Positions 1 through 11,362 of a stretch of DNA of 64,000 nt are shown here, piece by piece (position 1 is the first letter of the stretch; the number at the start of each line of letters is the position of its first letter). A program made the position numbers and the translations under genes. Source of the DNA: Sphingomonas tagetis (GTDB taxonomy: Bacteria; Pseudomonadota; Alphaproteobacteria; Sphingomonadales; Sphingomonadaceae); the NCBI RefSeq assembly GCF_024211275.1, contig NZ_JAMLDX010000019.1, positions 1 through 64,000 of the forward strand. Reading direction: 5' to 3'. Under the pieces are notes generated by a model that was not told the origin of the DNA, searched no databases, and worked only from the letters and a program-made list of their open reading frames with translations.

Positions 1-693
1 GTTCGACAGGCCCGACACGATGTGCCCCTGCCCGGCCATCAACGCATCCCAGCCGTCCCTGGCCACCTTCGCGGGATCGGCCTTCTTCTCGTCCTGCCCA
101 ACCTTGGTGTCGAGCATGTCGGCACGCGCGAAGAATTCGGTGTCGGTCGCGCCCGGCATCAGCGTGGTCAGCGTCACGCCTTCGACATCCTTGAGTTCGT
201 TGCGCAGCGCCTCGGTGAAATTGTCCACGAACGCCTTGGTGGCATTGTACACCGCGTTGAACGCGCCAGGGACATAGCCCGCGATCGATCCGGTCACGAG
301 CACCTTGCCCTGCCGCAGCGAGACCATATCCTTCAGCACCTTCTGGAGCAGATAGACCGTACCGGTCACATTGGTGTCGATCGAGTGCCGCCAGTTGCTC
401 ACGGCCTGATCAAGGAACGCGCCGCCGGTCCCGATCCCGGCATTGGCCGCAAGCAGGTCGATACGCCGTCCGCCTGCCGCCGCCAGCAGCCTATCGACCC
501 CCTCCAGCGTCGAGAGATCGGCCTGGACCGAACGCACGTCGGTGCCGAACTGCTTGAAGTCCTCTGCCGCCGCCTCGATCAGCGGCTCGTCGGCGACGAC
601 GATCAGGTCATAGCCGTCCTTCGCCGCGAGCGTCGCCAGTTCGAAGCCGATGCCAGTCGAGGCGCCGGTGATGATCGCGAGCTTGGTCGCCAT
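1..693 (-). CDS. SDR family NAD(P)-dependent oxidoreductase, 3' end cut by window
   Basis: Read on the minus strand from the ATG at 693, the frame stays open for 231 codons to the window edge, so the C-terminus is missing. The N-terminus carries the classical SDR cofactor motif TGASTGIG (residues 9-16), followed by an NAG-type segment (AANAGIG), a serine in VTGSIAGYVPG and the catalytic YNATK. Cytosolic; the substrate cannot be told. It follows the zinc alcohol dehydrogenase by only 4 nt, so the two are probably co-transcribed with the SRPBCC gene. Family assignment is firm, role unknown. Confidence 0.9.
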   Translation of the reverse strand, partial: MATKLAIITGASTGIGFELATLAAKDGYDLIVVADEPLIEAAAEDFKQFGTDVRSVQADLSTLEGVDRLLAAAGGRRIDLLAANAGIGTGGAFLDQAVSNWRHSIDTNVTGTVYLLQKVLKDMVSLRQGKVLVTGSIAGYVPGAFNAVYNATKAFVDNFTEALRNELKDVEGVTLTTLMPGATDTEFFARADMLDTKVGQDEKKADPAKVARDGWDALMAGQGHIVSGLSN

Positions 694-697
694 TCGC

Positions 698-1888
698 CTA
701 CTCCGCTGCGAGCGCCAGGCCGGGCTTGAGCACGACCTTGGTCACTTCATTCTGGTTGTCGTGGAACATCTTGTAGCCCTGCGGCGCGTCCTCGAGCCCG
801 AGCGTGTGGCTGATCAGGAAGGTCGTATCGATCTTGTTCTCCATGATCGCGTTGAGCAGCGCCGGCATGTAATGCTGGACGTGGGTCTGGCCGGTCTTGA
901 GCGTCAGCCCCTTTTCCATGAATGCGCCGAGCGGGAACTTGTCGACGAAGCCGCCATAGACTGCCGGCATAGAGACACGCCCGCCCTTGCGGCAGGCGAT
1001 GATCGCCTGCCGGATCGAGTGGATGCGGTCAGTGCCGAGAAAGGTCGACGCCTTGATCTGATCGATCACGTTGTCGACGAAGAAGCCGTGCGCTTCGAGG
1101 CCGACGGCGTCGATCACCGCGTCGGGACCGATCCCGCCGGTCATCTGGAGCAGCGCTTCGTAAGTCGCTGTCTCCTCGAAGTTGATCGTCTCCGCCCCGA
1201 ATTTCTTCGCCAGTTCGAGCCGGTGCGGGAAATGGTCGATCGCGATGACGCGCTCGGCACCCATCAGGAACGCGGACTGCACCGCGAACAGCCCGACGGG
1301 TCCGCAACCCCACACAGCGACCGTGTCGCCCGGCTCGATATCGGCATTCTCCGCCGCCATCCAGCCGGTGGGCAGGATATCCGACAGGAACAGCACCTTC
1401 TCGTCCTCGACGCCATCGGGGATGATGATCGGCCCGACATCGCTGAACGGCACGCGGACATATTCGGCCTGGCCGCCGGCATAGCCGCCGGTGAGGTGGC
1501 TATAGCCGAACAGCCCGCTCATCGGCTGGCCGTACATCTCCTGGCCGATGTCCTGATTGTCGGCAGGGAGGCCGTTGTCGCAGGCCGAATATTGGTGCTT
1601 GCCGCAATGATAGCAGCTGCCGCAGGCTATGGTGAAGGGCACGACGACGCGCTGGCCCTTTTGCAGCGTGGACTTCGCGCCGACCTCGACCACCTCGCCC
1701 ATGAACTCATGGCCGAGGATGTCACCTGCCTGCATCGTCGGGATATAGCCGTCGTACAAATGCAGGTCCGATCCGCAGATCGCGGTCGAGGTGATCTTGA
1801 TGATCGCGTCGCGCGGATTGAGGATCTCGGGATCGTCGACGGTATCTACGCGGACGTCGTGCTTGCCGTGCCAAGTGAGCGCGCGCAT
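698..1888 (-). CDS. Zinc-dependent alcohol dehydrogenase, formaldehyde-dehydrogenase-like (MDR family)
   Basis: The 396-residue protein has the zinc-type medium-chain dehydrogenase layout. Catalytic zinc ligands are C38 (AICGSD) and H60-E61 (GHEFMG). A four-cysteine structural-zinc lobe lies at C89, C92, C95 and C103, and a Rossmann GCGPVG motif sits near residue 195. The sequence resembles the glutathione-independent formaldehyde dehydrogenase group widespread in proteobacteria; substrate is inferred only. Its ATG overlaps the SRPBCC stop (TGATG), showing translational coupling, and the SDR follows closely. Together they look like a small detoxification or redox operon opposite the catalase. 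Confidence 0.92.
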   Translation of the reverse strand: MRALTWHGKHDVRVDTVDDPEILNPRDAIIKITSTAICGSDLHLYDGYIPTMQAGDILGHEFMGEVVEVGAKSTLQKGQRVVVPFTIACGSCYHCGKHQYSACDNGLPADNQDIGQEMYGQPMSGLFGYSHLTGGYAGGQAEYVRVPFSDVGPIIIPDGVEDEKVLFLSDILPTGWMAAENADIEPGDTVAVWGCGPVGLFAVQSAFLMGAERVIAIDHFPHRLELAKKFGAETINFEETATYEALLQMTGGIGPDAVIDAVGLEAHGFFVDNVIDQIKASTFLGTDRIHSIRQAIIACRKGGRVSMPAVYGGFVDKFPLGAFMEKGLTLKTGQTHVQHYMPALLNAIMENKIDTTFLISHTLGLEDAPQGYKMFHDNQNEVTKVVLKPGLALAAE

Positions 1889-2475
1889 CAGTTCTGCTCC
1901 GCTTCGAGTTGGGCGCGGGTGCGCGAGGCTGTCGCGATCTCGCCGGTTTCCATGAGCTGCTTGAAGCGGCGCAGGTCGCCGCGCGCCTGGATCGCCGGCT
2001 CGCGCTGGAACATCTTGGCGACGACCTTGCCGATGAACCCGGCGGGCGGATCGTAGAGGATCGTCACGATGACGACGGTGCCGCGCGCGCCGGCGTCGCG
2101 GAACTCGATTCGGCCGCTATTGGGCACGTCGGCGCCTTCCTGTGACGACCAGGCGATCAGCTCGCCCTCGACCTCTTCCGTAATCACCGCGTCCCATTCG
2201 ACGGTCTTCCCGGCGGGCGCCTTGACGACCCAGTGCGAACGCGTGGACGAGATCACATCGATCCGCTCGACATTGTCCATGAAGCTTGGGAGGTTCGAAA
2301 AGTCGCGCCAATAGGCGAACAGGTCCGCGCTTGGCCGGTTGATCGTCACCGCGCGCGAGGTCAGCGTGGCGCCTTTGGCGCCGGGCAGCGTGCCGGCCAC
2401 CGCCTCCGCTGCGGCAAATTCGTGCTTGGATGTCGCCAGCGGCGCATCGTCCGCGGCGTCGAGCCCGTCGCCCAT
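1888..2475 (-). CDS. SRPBCC family (polyketide cyclase/START-like) protein
   Basis: The 195-residue product contains the pattern of small SRPBCC ligand-binding domains: VTINRPSADLFAYWRDFSNL near the start, a VVKAPAG segment, then the strand pattern of a helix-grip fold ending in an amphipathic helix. Such proteins often accompany stress genes; the ligand is unknown. The start at 2475 (MGDGLD) is preferred over the longer frame (2535) because AAGGA lies 6 nt upstream, and because an EcfG-like promoter at 2506-2530 would lie downstream of the longer start. First gene of the SRPBCC-ADH-SDR unit; its stop overlaps the next start. Confidence 0.85.
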   Translation of the reverse strand: MGDGLDAADDAPLATSKHEFAAAEAVAGTLPGAKGATLTSRAVTINRPSADLFAYWRDFSNLPSFMDNVERIDVISSTRSHWVVKAPAGKTVEWDAVITEEVEGELIAWSSQEGADVPNSGRIEFRDAGARGTVVIVTILYDPPAGFIGKVVAKMFQREPAIQARGDLRRFKQLMETGEIATASRTRAQLEAEQN

Positions 2476-2505
2476 CGTCTGTCCTTTCGAGAAAGCTGTG
2501 CCGAC

Positions 2506-2530
2506 AACAAAGCGCTGGAGCCGCCGTTCC
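2506..2530 (-). promoter_or_regulatory. EcfG-like promoter for the SRPBCC operon
   Basis: On the minus strand GGAAC is followed by 16 nt and TGTT, one mismatch from the alphaproteobacterial general-stress consensus GGAAC-N16/17-CGTT. The predicted start of transcription lies about 25 nt upstream of the ATG at 2475. Candidate only. Confidence 0.45.
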
Positions 2531-2694
2531 GACAATTCGTGCTGATCCAGATCAGTCGAGGCGATCCGGCTGCAACTTCACCGCACGTTGCCGGTTGAGC
2601 GCTGCACAGATCACAGACCTGACTTGTCCTGCGGCGGCGCGAGCCCCGCATCGCCTCGTCCAATTCATTCAATCGACACGACGAGGATCCCCAA

Positions 2695-4893
<2,199 letters not shown>

Positions 4894-4986
4894 ATTAAAT
4901 GCTGCATTGCAGCAACGATCGGGAATGGCGGGCGTTCTATTCATGTCCGGCCACTTCGGCTCCCCCGGGCCGAAGGAGTTAACGAT

Positions 4987-6117
4987 ATGAGATCGCTCTC
5001 GAACACGATCGGCCGCCTCGCCGCGCTGCGCAGCCAGTTGCCCGGGCAGGATGCGGCAGCCGCGGCGGGTCGCTTGAGCGAACTGCTGGATTTCGGATCG
5101 AACCCAGGCGCGCTCGGCGCCTGGTGCTATGTCCCTGAAACCATGCGGAGCGGCGCCCCTTTGGTCGTCGTGCTCCACGGCTGCACGCAGAGCGCCGCGG
5201 CCTATGATCGCGGCGCGGGCTGGTCGCAGCTCGCAGACCAATATGGCTTCGCCTTGCTCTTTCCCGAGCAGCGCCGGGCCAACAACATGAACCTCTGCTT
5301 CAACTGGTACGAGTCGGCCGACGGCCAGCGCGGCGCGGGCGAGCCCTTGTCGATCGTCCAGATGATCGCCGCGATGGTCGATCGCCATGACGTCGATCCT
5401 GCGCGGGTTTATATCAACGGCCTTTCAGCGGGCGGCGCGATGACCTCCATCATGCTTGCCACCTATCCCGAGACTTTCGCTGGCGGCGCCATCATCGCGG
5501 GCCTCCCCTTCGGCACCGCCAATGGCGTGCCGCAGGCCTTCGACCGCATGCGCGGACATGGCGGTCCCGAGGATGCAGCGCTCGGGGCGCTGGTTCGCGC
5601 AGCCTCGTCCCACCCCGGTCCATGGCCGAGCATCTCGATATGGCATGGCGGCGCCGATCCCATCGTCGATTCATCCAACGCAGATGCAGTCTTGGCCCAG
5701 TGGCGGTCCGTCCATGGCGTTCCCGCCAGTCCCAATCGCAGCGATCGAGTCGATGGGCATCCCCATCGGGTCTGGCTGGATGCTGCGGGAAATGCGGTCA
5801 TCGAGGACTATCGGATCGGCGGGATGGCCCATGGAACACCGCTCTCGACACGCGGCGAGGACGCTTACGGCACCCCTGGCCCTCACATGCTGGAGGCCGC
5901 CATCTCGTCGACGCGGCACATCGCGAATTTCTGGGGATTATTGGAGGGCGGCGCACAGCTTCCGGCGGCTGAAAGGCAGGCTGGAACCAAAGTGACCCGG
6001 TCCGAGCGTGTCCAACCCGTCGCGATCGACGATCACAAGCCCGTGTCCGCCCATGCCAGGGGCGGTGCAGGCAGGATCATCGAGGATGCGTTACGAGCCG
6101 CCGGCCTCATGCGCTGA
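4987..6117 (+). CDS. PHB-depolymerase-family (extracellular type 1) esterase
   Basis: The 376-residue alpha/beta hydrolase has the PHB depolymerase/feruloyl esterase pattern: oxyanion-hole LHGCTQSAAAYD, the FPEQ and CFNW segments, nucleophile S147 in the lipase box GLSAGG, an aspartate in HGGADPIVDSSNA and a C-terminal histidine in GMAHGTPL. No signal peptide is evident although many relatives are exported, so the location is uncertain. Substrate may be a short polyester or acyl ester. The start has AAGGAG 8 nt upstream. It stands alone after katE. Confidence 0.88.
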   Translation: MRSLSNTIGRLAALRSQLPGQDAAAAAGRLSELLDFGSNPGALGAWCYVPETMRSGAPLVVVLHGCTQSAAAYDRGAGWSQLADQYGFALLFPEQRRANNMNLCFNWYESADGQRGAGEPLSIVQMIAAMVDRHDVDPARVYINGLSAGGAMTSIMLATYPETFAGGAIIAGLPFGTANGVPQAFDRMRGHGGPEDAALGALVRAASSHPGPWPSISIWHGGADPIVDSSNADAVLAQWRSVHGVPASPNRSDRVDGHPHRVWLDAAGNAVIEDYRIGGMAHGTPLSTRGEDAYGTPGPHMLEAAISSTRHIANFWGLLEGGAQLPAAERQAGTKVTRSERVQPVAIDDHKPVSAHARGGAGRIIEDALRAAGLMR

Positions 6118-6246
6118 TTTCCGTTAGCTCGAATTGGAGCGCGGAACCCGTTGGAGAGCGAAGCGAACGGCAGCTTTCGGGATCGCCGGCAAGCAGGCCG
6201 AATGACGCCGTTGGGGCGCACAGCTGCCGTACACCGCAATCACAAA

Positions 6247-7567
6247 TCAATCAGGTGCGCGCGCAGGGTTCGAGCTTCCGCGATGGGCGACGATCCTGAA
6301 TTGGGCCCCTCCCAGCGGGCTGTGGGCAAGCGAGATTGTCCAGCCATGCGCAACGACGATCTGCCGCACAAGATTCAACCCGATGCCGCTGCCGCCTCGC
6401 CGCGTGGTGAAGAACGGCAGGAAAACGTCGTTGCGGATCGCCTCCGGAACCCCAGCGCCGTCATCCTCGACCGTAATGAGGACGGCGCCGCCGTGCTGCT
6501 CGAACGACAGGCGGACATTGCTCGACCCAGCCTGCGCCGCGTTCCGCAACAGGTTGAGCATTGCCTGTGCAAGCAGATCAGGGTCGGCGTGCAGGATCAG
6601 GCTCGGATCGACCGACACGGTCAGGCGATGCTCGATCCAGTCCGCTTTGAACAACCTTTCGAGTTCGGCCGCGAACGGTGCCGCCGCGAAGCTGCGAACC
6701 CGCGGGTCGAGCGGGTGCGCGACCGCACGATAGCTCTCGATGAACCGCCGCAACCCTTCGCTGCGCCGCGCCAGCGTCAGCACAGCAGCGCGCGCCTCAG
6801 CGATGTTCGGGTTCTCCTCGCCCAGCAGGACGACCGCGCTCCCAGCGAGCGAGGTGACCGGCGTGAGCGAGTTCAGCATTTCATGGGCGAGCACCCGCAC
6901 GAGATCGGTCTGCATTCCCATCTCGGCCGTGTCGAGCGTGCCCTGCATGGGTTCGATCGTGACGATCCGCACCGGCAGACCCGGCCGCTCTGCCAGGCCC
7001 GTGCGGACGAGACAGCGCTGGCTGACCCCGCCGACTTCCAGTTCGAGGACCTCGTTCAGACCACCCGACCCCAGCATTCTTTGCGCGAAGGCCTCACCAT
7101 AGACCCGGTAATCTTCCGGCCGGGTCCCGACATCGCGCGTCAGCAGCCGCCGCGCCGCCTTGTTGCGCAACTGAACGCCGTGGACCGTATCGACCGTCAG
7201 AAGTGCGACCGGCAGGTCATCGAGCAGCACTTCCAGAAAGCGCTGTGCTTCCAGCCCCTTCGCGCGCTCGGCGCGCAGGTCGCGCATCGCACCGGTCAGC
7301 GCATTGCCGAGCCGGTCGAATCCGGCGCCGCCGCCCGCATCGAAGCTCGCGGAAAAGTCGCCATGGCGCAGCGCCTCGACAAAGCGCGCCAGCAGCAGAT
7401 TGGTCCGCCGCACCTGGCCGACGAGCCCGGCGACGCTCCCCGCCGCGGTCCCAAGCGCGACCAGCCGCACCACCGCCAGTCCCGGCTGCGAGAACGCCCA
7501 AACCGCCGCCGCAAGCGCGGCGAGCAGCAGCGCGATCCAGCCGAACAGCACCAGCGTGAAGCGATGT

Positions 7568-7578
<11 letters not shown>
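6247..7578 (-). CDS. Sensor histidine kinase, NtrB/NtrY-like, of the sigma-54 exporter system
   Basis: The ATG at 7578 gives a 443-residue kinase. Two N-terminal membrane segments (about residues 7-45) have almost no periplasmic loop, followed by a PAS-like region. The phosphoacceptor histidine is near residue 230 in LAHEMLNSLTPV, with the N box NLLRNAAQAG, the G1 box EDDGAGVP and the G2 box GGSGIGLNL. With so small an external domain it probably senses membrane or internal signals. The start overlaps the end of the response regulator gene by 11 nt, so the two are one coupled unit. They diverge from the exporter they presumably control. Confidence 0.93.
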
Positions 7579-8950
<1,372 letters not shown>

Positions 8951-8971
8951 TGACCGCTCCCGTACAACCGC

Positions 8972-8987
8972 TGTGCGGAACCGGACA
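8972..8987 (+). promoter_or_regulatory. Upstream activator dyad (TGTCCG-N4-CGGACA type)
   Basis: The 16-bp element TGTGCGGAACCGGACA is an inverted repeat with one mismatch. Its centre lies about 100 bp upstream of the start predicted from the sigma-54 promoter, a normal position for an NtrC-type activator site. The same architecture recurs at 9247-9262. Confidence 0.55.
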
Positions 8988-9053
8988 ATCAATAACCATG
9001 CCACCCCATTGCCGACAGCCGATTTTTCCGGGGATTCCGCGCATTTCGGCACT

Positions 9054-9069
9054 TGGCACGACTGATGCT
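9054..9069 (+). promoter_or_regulatory. Sigma-54 (-24/-12) promoter of the exporter operon
   Basis: TGGCACG-ACTG-ATGCT matches the sigma-54 consensus TGGCACG-N4-TTGCW with the invariant GG and GC exactly 12 bp apart. It faces the HlyD-ABC-FtsX genes and lies opposite an NtrC-type regulator gene. Predicted transcription start is near 9080. Confidence 0.75.
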
Positions 9070-9081
9070 GTGGAGGATCGC

Positions 9082-9333
9082 ATGAACCAGCCGGACTGCC
9101 CCGCCAGTGCCCACCGCCGCTTTCACGCCGTTCGCTTCGCGCACGTCGCGGCGCTCTGCGCGATCTTGTGCTGGCTGATCTCGAACGCGATCGCGCGCGC
9201 GACCGCGCTGTTGGCGCCGCTCGCCCTGTTCGTTTCCGGACAGGATTGTCCGAACCCGGACAGTGTCCGCCCGCCGGCAAGCGCCGCCGCGCTGGTGGCG
9301 CCATTGGCATGCGCCTTGCTCAAGGTCCGGTGA
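9082..9333 (+). CDS. Possible small membrane-leader ORF before the exporter
   Basis: An 83-codon frame starts with ATG, has GGAGG 5 nt upstream, contains one hydrophobic stretch (AALCAILCWLISNAIARA) and ends in a TGATG overlap with the proposed start of the HlyD gene. However, the sigma-54 promoter predicts transcription from about 9080, which would leave no ribosome site on the message. It also covers the palindromes at 9237-9269. It may be a coupled leader peptide or just a regulatory leader. Confidence 0.35.
   Translation: MNQPDCPASAHRRFHAVRFAHVAALCAILCWLISNAIARATALLAPLALFVSGQDCPNPDSVRPPASAAALVAPLACALLKVR
9237..9269 (+). promoter_or_regulatory. Cluster of TGTCCG/CGGACA half sites
   Basis: Four alternating half sites CGGACA, TGTCCG, CGGACA, TGTCCG lie at 9237, 9247, 9257 and 9264. 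They form perfect inverted repeats with 4-, 4- and 1-nt spacers. The middle pair (9247-9262) repeats the N4 architecture of the upstream dyad at 8972-8987. They may be downstream operators for the same regulator or hairpins in the leader RNA. Confidence 0.5.
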
Positions 9334-10655
9334 TGCGCCTGCTCAAGCTTCCCGATCCGACATCCCGGACCGGCGGTCCGGTCGACGGCAGCGGCATGGA
9401 CCGCGTCGTCGAGACGCGCCGCCTGCCGCGCTGGACGCCCTGGGCGCTCGGCGGCGCGCTGCTTATCGCCGCCGCGCTGGTGTTCTGGCTCTACGCCCCG
9501 CGCGGCGACGCGCAGACCGTCGCCGCCGACCGGCTGACGGTCTCGACCGTCACCAACGGCACGTTCGAGGACTTCATCCCGCTGCGCGCCCGCGTCACGC
9601 CGCTGCTCACCGTCTATCTCGACGCGATCGAAGGCGGGCGGGTCGAGAAGGTGCTGGTCGAGGACGGCACGCAGCTTGCAAAAGGCCAGCCGATCGTCGA
9701 GCTGTCCAACGCCGAACTTCAGCTCTCCACGCTTGCCCGCCAGACCGAGGTCGAGCAGCAGATCAACAATATGCGCAGCCAGGAACTGGCGCTCGCCCAG
9801 ACGCGCCTCGCCAATGAGCGCGCCGTGCTCGAGGCCGAGCTCGCCGCCGACAAGACGCGGCTTCAATATGAGCGCGAGGCGAAGCTCGCCGAGCGCGGCT
9901 TCGTCAGCGGCAAGGCGTTCGCCGACACCACGGCGCAAAATCGCTACGAGCGCCGCCGGCTCGACGCGATGCGCCGCAGCCGCGCGACCGACGAAAAGCT
10001 GCAATCGAGCCAGCTCACCCAGCAGCGCGCGTCGATGGCGTCGATGCAGGCCGGTCTCGCCATCGCGCGTGCCAATCTCGACGCATTGAAGCTGCGCGCG
10101 CCGGTCGGCGGACAGCTCTCGGGCTTCAACATCCAGGTCGGCCAGTCGCTGTCGCGCGGCGAACGCATCGGCCAGATCGACAGCCCCGGCCGCAACAAGC
10201 TGATGGCGGGGGTCGATGAATTCTATCTCGGCCGCGTCCAGCTCAACCAGAAGGCGAATATCGAGCTCGCCGGCAAGAGCTTCCCGGCCAAGGTGACGAA
10301 GATCTACCCGCAAGTGCAGAACGGCCAGTTTCAGGTCGATCTGCAGTTCATCGGCCCCGAACCCGCCGATCTCCAGCGCGGCCAGACACTTCAGGCGAAG
10401 CTGACGCTCGGCGATCCCGCCCCGGCGCGGCTGATCCCCAACGGCGCCTTCTACAGCGAGACGGGCGGCCAATATGTCTTCGTTGTTGCCGAAGACGGGC
10501 GCAGCGCGGTCAAGCGCCCGGTTCGCCTCGGCCGCCGCAACGCCAGCTCGATCGAGGTGCTCGAAGGGGTCGACCCGGGCGAGCGCGTGATCACCTCCCC
10601 CTATACCGGTTTCGCCGACAAGGAACGGCTCGACCTCTCAGGCCGAAAGGAATGA
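9333..10655 (+). CDS. HlyD/MacA-family periplasmic adaptor subunit
   Basis: The 440-residue protein has a single membrane anchor (about residues 29-50, ALGGALLIAAALVFWLY), a biotinyl-lipoyl-like strand pair, a long coiled-coil hairpin rich in Q, E and A (about 140-250) and a C-terminal beta domain. It would bridge an inner-membrane ABC transporter and an outer-membrane channel. The start at 9333 overlaps the preceding small ORF (TGATG) and has AAGG upstream; the ATG about 20 codons later is an alternative. Its stop overlaps the ABC gene region. No outer-membrane channel gene is in the window. Confidence 0.9.
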   Translation: MRLLKLPDPTSRTGGPVDGSGMDRVVETRRLPRWTPWALGGALLIAAALVFWLYAPRGDAQTVAADRLTVSTVTNGTFEDFIPLRARVTPLLTVYLDAIEGGRVEKVLVEDGTQLAKGQPIVELSNAELQLSTLARQTEVEQQINNMRSQELALAQTRLANERAVLEAELAADKTRLQYEREAKLAERGFVSGKAFADTTAQNRYERRRLDAMRRSRATDEKLQSSQLTQQRASMASMQAGLAIARANLDALKLRAPVGGQLSGFNIQVGQSLSRGERIGQIDSPGRNKLMAGVDEFYLGRVQLNQKANIELAGKSFPAKVTKIYPQVQNGQFQVDLQFIGPEPADLQRGQTLQAKLTLGDPAPARLIPNGAFYSETGGQYVFVVAEDGRSAVKRPVRLGRRNASSIEVLEGVDPGERVITSPYTGFADKERLDLSGRKE

Positions 10656-10657
10656 AC

Positions 10658-11338
10658 ATGCTCCAGATGCGCCAGCTGTTGCGGTTGTACCGCACCGACA
10701 TGGTCGAGACGACTGCGCTCGACGCGATCGATCTCGACGTCGCCGAGGGTGAGTTCGTCGCGATCATGGGCCCATCGGGCTGCGGCAAGTCGACCTTGCT
10801 CAACCTCCTCGGCATGCTCGACAGCCCGAGCAGCGGCTCCTACGTCTTCGCCGGCCAGGAAGTCGCGGACCTCTCCGAGAGCAAGCTCGCCGAGGTGCGC
10901 AAGGCGAGCATCGGCTTCATCTTCCAGAGCTTCAACCTCGTCGACGAGCTTTCTGTGCGCGAGAATATCGAGCTGGCGCTGCTCTACCACGATGTTCCCG
11001 CCGCCGAGCGCAAGCGCCGCACCGACGAGGTGATGGATCGCGTCGGCATCGCCCATCGCGCGCGCCACCGCCCCAGCCAGCTGTCGGGCGGCCAGCAGCA
11101 GCGCGTCGCGGTCGCCCGCGCGCTGGTGGCCGAGCCCCGGCTGATCCTGGCCGACGAACCCACCGGCAACCTCGACACCAATCATGGCGAGGAGGTAATG
11201 CGGATGCTCCAGACGCTCAACCAGCAGGGCTCGACCATAGTCATGGTCACCCACTCGGCCTCGCATGCCGATTATGCCGGCCGCATCGTCCACATGCTCG
11301 ATGGCCGCATCCTCCAGGAACGCCGCCGCGCCGCCTGA
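10658..11338 (+). CDS. MacB/LolD-type ABC transporter ATP-binding protein
   Basis: The 226-residue ATPase has Walker A GPSGCGKST (residues 38-46), a Q-loop in IFQSFNLV, the signature LSGGQQQRVAVARAL, Walker B LILADEPTGNLD and a switch histidine in VTHSASHA. It belongs to the group powering FtsX-type permeases that move substrates from the periplasm or outer leaflet. The ATG at 10658 is chosen because AAAGGA lies 6 nt upstream; an ATG at 10652 overlaps the HlyD stop but has no spacing to that site. Confidence 0.95.
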   Translation: MLQMRQLLRLYRTDMVETTALDAIDLDVAEGEFVAIMGPSGCGKSTLLNLLGMLDSPSSGSYVFAGQEVADLSESKLAEVRKASIGFIFQSFNLVDELSVRENIELALLYHDVPAAERKRRTDEVMDRVGIAHRARHRPSQLSGGQQQRVAVARALVAEPRLILADEPTGNLDTNHGEEVMRMLQTLNQQGSTIVMVTHSASHADYAGRIVHMLDGRILQERRRAA

Positions 11339-11362
11339 TCCCCTTGTTTCGGAGCACAGCCC

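Noticed and set aside
4900..4914. Inverted repeat TGCTGC-ATT-GCAGCA as the katE terminator
   Set aside because: No T tract follows and the stem is short; left as an inverted repeat only.
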